Origin: Candidatus Anaeroferrophillacea bacterium
GTDB taxonomy: Bacteria > Desulfobacterota > Anaeroferrophillalia > Anaeroferrophillales > Anaeroferrophillaceae
Reading direction: 5' to 3'
Assembly (NCBI GenBank): GCA_016933675.1
Contig: JAFGAM010000083.1
Span: forward strand, 1-60,916
Length of the DNA: 60,916 bases
Shown here: one piece after another, positions 55,410 through 60,916 of the stretch
How the letters are laid out: each line of letters starts with the position of its first letter
How positions within the stretch are numbered: the first letter of the stretch is position 1
Notes under the pieces: generated by a model
Databases searched by the model: none
What the model was told of the DNA's origin: nothing
The model's input: the letters and a program-made list of their open reading frames with translations, nothing else
Translations under genes and position numbers: made by a program

Positions 55410-57938
55410 TCACAGAATCCGCAATATCCCCTCATAGAGATAGTCCCGGGTGTTGGTGCGGATATCCTCGATTTCAAGCCGGCGGCGGGCCTGACCGTTC
55501 GCCATCGCCGCAGCGGCCACCGCTGCCGCCACCAGCGGCGGCACCGCGAGATCCATCGCCGGGGGGATGATGGTCCCCCGTTCCAGATCCTCGGCGGTCA
55601 CCATTGAAGCGATGGCGTGGGCCGCGGCCACCTTCATATCGTCGTCGATCTGGCGGGCACGCACGTCCAAAGCGCCGCGAAAGATCCCCGGGAAAGCGAG
55701 CGAATTATTGACCTGATTGGGAAAATCGGACCGCCCGGTAGCCACCACCCGGGCGCCGGCGGCCCGGGCCTCGTCGGGCATGATCTCGGGCACCGGATTG
55801 GCGAGGGCGAAGACGATGGCATCGGCGGCCATGGATTTGATCATCTCAGGCGTCACCGTCCCCGGCTTCGACAGGCCGACGACGGCATCGGCGCCACGGA
55901 CCACCGCCGCCAGATCGCCCTGGAGTTTCTGCGGGTTGGTGAGCGCCGCCAGTTCCTCCTTCCACGGGTTCATCCGCCGGCGGCGACCGGCATACAGGGC
56001 GCCGGCGGTATCGCAGACAACGATATCGGCAATCCCGGCGGACAACAGCAGCCGGGTGACCGCCGTCGCCCCGGCGCCGGCGCCATTGACCACCACCCGC
56101 ACGTCCTCGGGCTGCTTGCCCACCAGTTTCAGGGCGTTGAGCATCCCCGCCAGGGTGACCACCGCGGTACCGTGCTGATCGTCGTGGAACACCGGGATGT
56201 CGAGCCGCTCCCGCAGGCAGCGCTCAATCTCGAAGCAGCGCGGCGCGGCGATATCCTCGAGGTTGATGCCGCCGAACACCGGGGCGATGGCCTCCACCAC
56301 CTCGACGATACGATCCACTTCCTGGGTGTCGAGGCAGATGGGTACCGCCTCGACGCCGCCGAAGGTCTTGAACAGGATCGCCTTGCCCTCCATCACCGGC
56401 AGCGCCGCCCGCGGGCCGATGTTGCCGAAACCGAGTACCGCGGAACCGTCGGAAACCACCGCCACCAGATTGCTCTTGACGGTGAGATCGTAGAGCTTGT
56501 CGGGCTCGTCGACGATCAGCCGGCAGATGTCGGCCGCCACCGAGGCCGAATAAAGTACCGCCGCCAGCCGGGTATCCTTCACCGGCACCTTGGTTTCCAT
56601 CCCCACCACGCCCATGTAGCGCCGGTGCAGTTCCAGCGCCTCATCATCCAGGGTGGCGGCGGCATCGGGGCGGTGGCGGCGGCGGCCGGATGCCGGCAGA
56701 AGGGCCAGTTCACCTTCGTAAACATAGGTCAGCAACCTCTCTTTGACCCGTTCCGGATCCACCGGCTTGCGGTTCACCCCGCCCTCGAGGGCGGCGGCGG
56801 CAACGCTGCCGGCAATCTCCGGGGCGAGGCTGAAATCGAACAGTCGCGGGACGATATTCACCTCGCTCAGCAGGTTTTCCGGCACGTGCCGCCTAATCGC
56901 GCCGACCGCGGCCATCTCCATCTCCCCGGTGATGCGCCAGGCGGCGGCATCCAGGGCACCGCGGAAGAAACCCGGAAAAACCAACGCCGAGGTCAGGTAG
57001 TTGGGATAGCTGACGTCGCCGGTGGCGGCGATGAAGGCCCCGGCGCGGCGTGCCTCCAGATAGCCGATCTCGGGCTCCGGCAGCGCCAGGGCGAACACGA
57101 TGGGCCGCGCCGCCATCTTCCCGATCCACTCGGGCTGCAGCAGCCCGCCGGCGGACAGGCCGATGAACACGTCGGCCCCCGCCAGCGCCTCCTCCAGGGG
57201 ACCGGCAAGGCGGGAATGATTGGTGATAAACGACAACTCCGACTTGACCCAGTTCATGTTCGCCATGCGGTGGCGGTGGATCGCCCCGGCGCGGTCGCAC
57301 ACGATGAGCTCACCGACACCGAGACGGGCCAGCCGCCGGGCCAGGGCGATGCCGGCGGCGCCGGCGCCGTTGATCACCACCTTGACGTCGGCGAGTTTTT
57401 TGTCCGCTACCGCGAGGGCGTTCTCCAGCGCCGCGAGGATGACGATGGCGGAACCATGCTGGTCGTTGTGAAACACCGGCAGGCGAACGGCCCGCTGCAG
57501 CCGCTCGACGATGGCGAAACACTCAGGCGAGGCGATGTCCTCGAGGCAGATGCCGCCGACGGTAGGCGCCAGCAGTCGGGCGGTCTCGACGAAGGATTCC
57601 GTGTCGGCCGTCCTGAGTGCCAGGGGAAAGGCATCGATGCCGGCGAAGGTCTTGAAGAAAACCGACACCCCCTCGAGCATGGGGATGGCGGCCTCGGGAC
57701 CGACATTGCCGAGACCGAAAACCGCCGAACCGTTGGACAGCAGACCGACGGTGTTGGCCCGCATGGTATAGAGGAAGGAATCCGACGAATTGTCGGCGAT
57801 GGCCTCGCAGCAGCGGCCCACCCCCGGGGTATATACCAGGCTCAGCACCGAGGCATCGCGGATGGGCACCTTGCTGTGGATGCCGATAAGGCCGCGGTAC
57901 TTCCGCCGCAGTTCGATGGAGGTAGTTGAAATGGCCAT
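55410..57938 (-). CDS. Tandem-duplicated malic enzyme (two fused domains)
   Basis: 842 residues made of two complete malic enzyme copies (about 1-420 and 437-842) joined by an Arg/Ala-rich linker. The C-terminal copy keeps the metal ligands in LEDIAAP and HDDQHG (585-590), FALANPVPE and substrate asparagines NQVNN (741-745), but its Tyr motif is YSASV (Tyr463) rather than YTPGV. The N-terminal copy keeps YTPGV (Tyr36), Lys96 and [10 protein letters not shown], but has HNDQHG (157-162), FALALPEPE and NYLTS in place of NQVNN. So the C-terminal half looks catalytic and the N-terminal half impaired. Malic enzymes oxidatively decarboxylate malate to pyruvate with NAD(P). It is the last gene of the TAXI-TRAP operon; its start is four bases from the permease stop. 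Confidence 0.9.
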   Translation of the reverse strand: MAISTTSIELRRKYRGLIGIHSKVPIRDASVLSLVYTPGVGRCCEAIADNSSDSFLYTMRANTVGLLSNGSAVFGLGNVGPEAAIPMLEGVSVFFKTFAGIDAFPLALRTADTESFVETARLLAPTVGGICLEDIASPECFAIVERLQRAVRLPVFHNDQHGSAIVILAALENALAVADKKLADVKVVINGAGAAGIALARRLARLGVGELIVCDRAGAIHRHRMANMNWVKSELSFITNHSRLAGPLEEALAGADVFIGLSAGGLLQPEWIGKMAARPIVFALALPEPEIGYLEARRAGAFIAATGDVSYPNYLTSALVFPGFFRGALDAAAWRITGEMEMAAVGAIRRHVPENLLSEVNIVPRLFDFSLAPEIAGSVAAAALEGGVNRKPVDPERVKERLLTYVYEGELALLPASGRRRHRPDAAATLDDEALELHRRYMGVVGMETKVPVKDTRLAAVLYSASVAADICRLIVDEPDKLYDLTVKSNLVAVVSDGSAVLGFGNIGPRAALPVMEGKAILFKTFGGVEAVPICLDTQEVDRIVEVVEAIAPVFGGINLEDIAAPRCFEIERCLRERLDIPVFHDDQHGTAVVTLAGMLNALKLVGKQPEDVRVVVNGAGAGATAVTRLLLSAGIADIVVCDTAGALYAGRRRRMNPWKEELAALTNPQKLQGDLAAVVRGADAVVGLSKPGTVTPEMIKSMAADAIVFALANPVPEIMPDEARAAGARVVATGRSDFPNQVNNSLAFPGIFRGALDVRARQIDDDMKVAAAHAIASMVTAEDLERGTIIPPAMDLAVPPLVAAAVAAAAMANGQARRRLEIEDIRTNTRDYLYEGILRIL

Positions 57939-57941
57939 GGA

Positions 57942-59675
57942 TCAGGCCCTCGCCTTCCCGCTCCCGAACCCCTTCAACTGGGTGACCCAGTAGCCGCTGA
58001 GGAGATAGGAGTAGAACCAGGTACCGAAGGTGATGAGTACATAGGCCTTGGCGATATCCAGCGGCCCGCCCTGGAGACTGAACCCGGGCACGTAACCGAA
58101 GAGAAACGGCCCGAGATAGAGGAATTTGGCAAACCTGAAGGCGTTGAAGGCGGTCTGCCACATCGGCGCATTGGCGATGGTGGCACCGGCGAAGGCGGCG
58201 ATGCACACCGGCGGGGTGATATTGGAGTCCTGCGACAGCCAGTAGACGATCATGTGGGCGGCGATGGGGTTGACGCCCAGGTGGGTCAGCGCCGGCACCG
58301 CGACCACCGCGGTGATCAGGTAGGCGGCGGTCACCGGCACCCCCATGCCAAGGATCAGCGACGCCAGGGCGATGAGGATGATGGTCATGAACAGGGAGCC
58401 GTGGGCCATGGAAATCATAATGTCGGCGAAGGTCAGCACCAGCCCGGTGGAAGTCAAAACACCGATGATGATGCCGATGACCCCGACGGTGGCGCCGATC
58501 TTCAGGCTGCTCTCGGTGCCGTCGACGCAGGCCTCGACAAACCCCCGCGGGCCGATGCGGGTATCGACCCGGAACCAGCTGATGACGATGCAGGTAACCA
58601 GGCCGAGGATGGCGGAGTAGCCGGCCGAAAATCCCACCAGCATGAAAACGGTTATGACCACCAGCGGCATGATGTAGAACCATTCCTTCCTGAAGATCGC
58701 ACCCGCCTTCACCTCCTGTTTCACCCCGACGATGTTGTGCTGCTTGGCGTAGTAATGGATCATGACGAAAACGCTGAAGAAATACATCAGCGCCGGGAAG
58801 ATCGCCACCAGCATGATGTGGGAATACGGTACATCGGTAAGCTCCGCCATGATGAACCCGCCGGCACCCATGATCGGCGGCATGAACATTCCGCCGATGG
58901 AGGCCGCGGGCTCGATGGCACCGGCGACGTGGGGTTTGAAACCGGCCTTCTTCATCAGCGGGATGGTGAAGGAACCGGTGGACACGGTATTGGCGATGGC
59001 GCTGCCGGAGATGGAACCGAAGAGACCGCTGGCCACCACCGCGACCTTGCCGGGGCCGCCGATCTTGTGGCCCACCGCCGCCAGGGGAAAGTCGATGAAG
59101 AATTTCTGCGCCCCGCACTTGAGCAGGAAGGCGCCGAACAGGACGAAGAGCAGGACATAGGTGGCCAGCACGTTGGCCATGATGCCGAAGACCCCGTCGC
59201 TCTTGTAGTAGATGGTGACGCACAGATAATGGAAGGGTTCCCCGGGGTGGGCGAACATATCGGGCACGTAGGCACCATAGACCCCGTAAACAAGCATCAG
59301 GATGCTGATCGCGACGAAGGCGTAGCCCAGCACCCGGCGGGCCACCTCGATACCGATGAGTACCCCGACCACGGCGACACCGATGTCCAGCGGCGTTTCC
59401 GCCCCGGTACGGTAGTTGATCGCCTCGAAGTTGTACATCCAGTAGCCGATGCAATAGATGCTGGCGGCCAGCAGCAGGTAGTCGACCACCCGCAGAATCG
59501 GCGACTTCGACCGGTAGACCATGAACACCAGGATATAGGTGATGATGACGTAGACCCCCCGGTGGTACTGGGTCGCCATGGGTTGCACCACCGCCGCCCA
59601 GGAGTAGAAAACGACGAGAAAGATGGAAAGAACGGCCAGCACCTTCCGTTCGTAGGTGTTCAGATTCTCGATCAC
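57942..59675 (-). CDS. TAXI-type TRAP transporter fused permease (DctQM)
   Basis: 577 residues with about 16 transmembrane helices. An N-terminal four-helix DctQ-like part is fused to a 12-helix DctM-like part; the signatures are IFGSISGSAIANTVSTGSFTI-like, GGMFMPPIMGAGGF and GMGVPVTAAYLI. This fused form is typical of TAXI carriers. It is a little shorter than most. It works with the binding protein encoded upstream and probably supplies substrate for the malic enzyme downstream; a C4 or related acid is inferred. Confidence 0.92.
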   Translation of the reverse strand: MIENLNTYERKVLAVLSIFLVVFYSWAAVVQPMATQYHRGVYVIITYILVFMVYRSKSPILRVVDYLLLAASIYCIGYWMYNFEAINYRTGAETPLDIGVAVVGVLIGIEVARRVLGYAFVAISILMLVYGVYGAYVPDMFAHPGEPFHYLCVTIYYKSDGVFGIMANVLATYVLLFVLFGAFLLKCGAQKFFIDFPLAAVGHKIGGPGKVAVVASGLFGSISGSAIANTVSTGSFTIPLMKKAGFKPHVAGAIEPAASIGGMFMPPIMGAGGFIMAELTDVPYSHIMLVAIFPALMYFFSVFVMIHYYAKQHNIVGVKQEVKAGAIFRKEWFYIMPLVVITVFMLVGFSAGYSAILGLVTCIVISWFRVDTRIGPRGFVEACVDGTESSLKIGATVGVIGIIIGVLTSTGLVLTFADIMISMAHGSLFMTIILIALASLILGMGVPVTAAYLITAVVAVPALTHLGVNPIAAHMIVYWLSQDSNITPPVCIAAFAGATIANAPMWQTAFNAFRFAKFLYLGPFLFGYVPGFSLQGGPLDIAKAYVLITFGTWFYSYLLSGYWVTQLKGFGSGKARA

Positions 59676-59792
59676 CGTGAAGTCCCTTCATGATGTTATG
59701 ATACGGATAACGTACGCGACGGGGAAGGATTCAGCTCACGCCAACCCTCCCCCGCCGCCGGTCAAACCCTCGCGGCCGCGACCGCGCTCACC

Positions 59793-60758
59793 TTACTTGA
59801 GAATGCCCTTTTCCTTCCAGAACTTGATCGCGCCGGGATGCAGGGGGGTGACGACACCCCTGATGCCGTCCGCGACACTCATGGACTTGGCGGTTTTCTT
59901 CACTTCACGCATATGGGCCAGGCCCTCGTCGGTGTAGATCTTGGCCAGCAGGGTATAGACCACGTCCTCGGGGACCTTGGCGTTGGCCACCCAGAGGGCG
60001 GAATCCTGGAACGACGGGGTCGGGGTGGTCACGCCCTTGTAGGTATTGGCGGGAATCGTAACCGGGGAAAAATAAGGGTTCTTGTCCACGAAGCCGACGC
60101 GGTCGGCATCCGCCGCGAGGTCGACCAGGGCGATGTCATTGGTCTGTGCCGCCATGATCACCGCGCCGCTGGGATAGCCGACAAACAGCCAGAAGGCGTC
60201 GAGCTGATTGTTGCCGAAGGCGGTGGCGGCATCATTGTAGCCCATGGCGTTGCGCTCGATCTTGTCCCAGATGCCGAGAGCGGTGAAAAACATCTCGCAG
60301 TTGGCGAAGGCGCCGGAACCGGCATTGCCGACGCCCACCTTCTTGCCCACCAGGTCCATGCAGCTCTTGATGCCGGAGTCGGCACGAACGACAAGCTGGG
60401 CCGGAGCGCCGTAAAAATAGGATACCGCGAGCACATCCTCGTATTTCGTCGGATCGTTTTTCATCTGCCCGTTGCGGCCCATGTAGACATGGCCGGAGTA
60501 GACCACGCCCATGGCGTATTTGCCGGAATTGACCGAGCGCAGGTTCTCCACCGAGCCCGCCGAGGCACCGGCCAGCACCTTGAACTCCTTGATATCCTTC
60601 ACCGGACCGTAGGTGCAGATGCCCCCGGCCATGAACTGAAAGGTGCCGCCGGCGGGGCCGCCGCCGAACTTGTAGATCTCTTTCGCCGACGCCGAGCCGG
60701 CGAAGGCCAGGGACAGGACACAGGCCGCCACTGCCAACACGTACCATCTCGATCTCAT
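59793..60758 (-). CDS. TAXI-family TRAP solute-binding protein
   Basis: 321 residues. A signal peptide (about residues 1-25, ending in ASA) precedes a TAXI solute-binding domain (FGGGPAGGTFQFMAGGIC, LVGKKVGVGNAGSGAF, NNQLDAFWLFVGYPSGAV). It captures an organic acid in the periplasm for the fused permease 117 bases downstream. GGAGACGAAG precedes the ATG. The ligand is not given by the sequence; TAXI carriers commonly bind glutamate or oxoacids. Confidence 0.93.
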   Translation of the reverse strand: MRSRWYVLAVAACVLSLAFAGSASAKEIYKFGGGPAGGTFQFMAGGICTYGPVKDIKEFKVLAGASAGSVENLRSVNSGKYAMGVVYSGHVYMGRNGQMKNDPTKYEDVLAVSYFYGAPAQLVVRADSGIKSCMDLVGKKVGVGNAGSGAFANCEMFFTALGIWDKIERNAMGYNDAATAFGNNQLDAFWLFVGYPSGAVIMAAQTNDIALVDLAADADRVGFVDKNPYFSPVTIPANTYKGVTTPTPSFQDSALWVANAKVPEDVVYTLLAKIYTDEGLAHMREVKKTAKSMSVADGIRGVVTPLHPGAIKFWKEKGILK

Positions 60759-60828
60759 CTTCGTCTCCTTTTATCCGGGTTGATGCACCATTGCCAAAAC
60801 AACATGAAACACTATTTTACAACATCTC

Positions 60829-60858
60829 ACATTAGCAGGGGGCGCAAATGGGTGTCAA
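60829..60858 (-). promoter_or_regulatory. Sigma-70 promoter of the TAXI-TRAP/malic enzyme operon
   Basis: On the minus strand TTGACA (60853-60858), an 18-base spacer and TAATGT (60829-60834) lie about 70 bases before the binding protein ATG. The -35 box is perfect. Confidence 0.6.
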
Positions 60859-60916
60859 GCAGACCATTTTTGATTTTGCCATCAGAAATTTTCTTACATC
60901 ACCGGCCGCAGCGATC

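Noticed and set aside
55617..57929. A 770-codon plus-strand open frame
   Set aside because: It lies opposite the tandem malic enzyme, whose motifs are unmistakable.

Overview
The window is high-GC DNA (mostly two-thirds G+C in the coding parts) from a Gram-negative anaerobe or facultative anaerobe, most likely of the Desulfobacterota/Desulfuromonadia type. This is inferred from gene content, not from a marker phylogeny. The supports are the run pgpA-cinA/thpR-recA-pilT-recX-alaS, two TRAP carriers, a VPxPA-type CTERM surface protein, a NuoEF/HoxU-type diaphorase and a sensor ending in a CxxC...CxxC tail. No rRNA, phage, IS element or CRISPR array is visible. Two tRNAs with CAU anticodons and the RNase P RNA are present.

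Layout. 1-3.9 kb: a periplasmic binding protein followed by a membrane hybrid histidine kinase, then the initiator tRNA. 4.4-11.5 kb: housekeeping genes lptG, prfB (with the programmed +1 frameshift), RNase J, ftsK and a membrane protein. 11.5-20.2 kb (minus strand): a lipoprotein, then alaS, recX, pilT, recA, a CinA-ThpR fusion, pgpA and a ferredoxin. 20.2-26.1 kb: a complete RND efflux system (outer-membrane lipoprotein, pump, adaptor). 26.3-33.8 kb: small enzymes (isochorismatase-like, queH), a CTERM protein, DUF2905, rnpB, RNase HI, a coiled-coil zinc ribbon protein, a Nif3-like protein, a tRNA, a transglutaminase-like protein and a thioesterase. 33.8-41.3 kb is the accessory-looking part: an atypical adenine deaminase homologue, a small gene with an in-frame TGA, a decapitated LuxR regulator abutting a decapitated dctP, intact dctQ and dctM, and a binding-domain sensor with no recognised output domain. 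41.5-45.9 kb: a MarR-controlled operon coding for a Cys-rich protein and a three-subunit diaphorase. 46-48.6 kb: coaX, birA, nadC. 49-55.2 kb: a phosphohexomutase, an aminotransferase, an FG-GAP protein and a porin. 55.4-60.8 kb: a TAXI-type TRAP carrier in one operon with a tandemly duplicated malic enzyme.

How the parts work together. The last operon looks like a transport-and-oxidation unit: the binding protein and fused permease would import an organic acid and the malic enzyme would oxidatively decarboxylate it to pyruvate. The diaphorase operon would connect NAD(H) to an electron partner that is not encoded next to it. The dctP/luxR junction looks like a deletion that removed a shared promoter region and both 5' gene ends, leaving a TRAP carrier without its binding protein. 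Several intergenic gaps carry related copies of a short dispersed repeat, and two carry degenerate CAGGAGTC/GAATTCAG tracts; both kinds occur around the broken TRAP operon.

Most interesting items: the tandem malic enzyme with one degraded half, the in-frame TGA gene, the double truncation, the orphan diaphorase with its palindromic operator, and the binding-domain/zinc-tail sensor.
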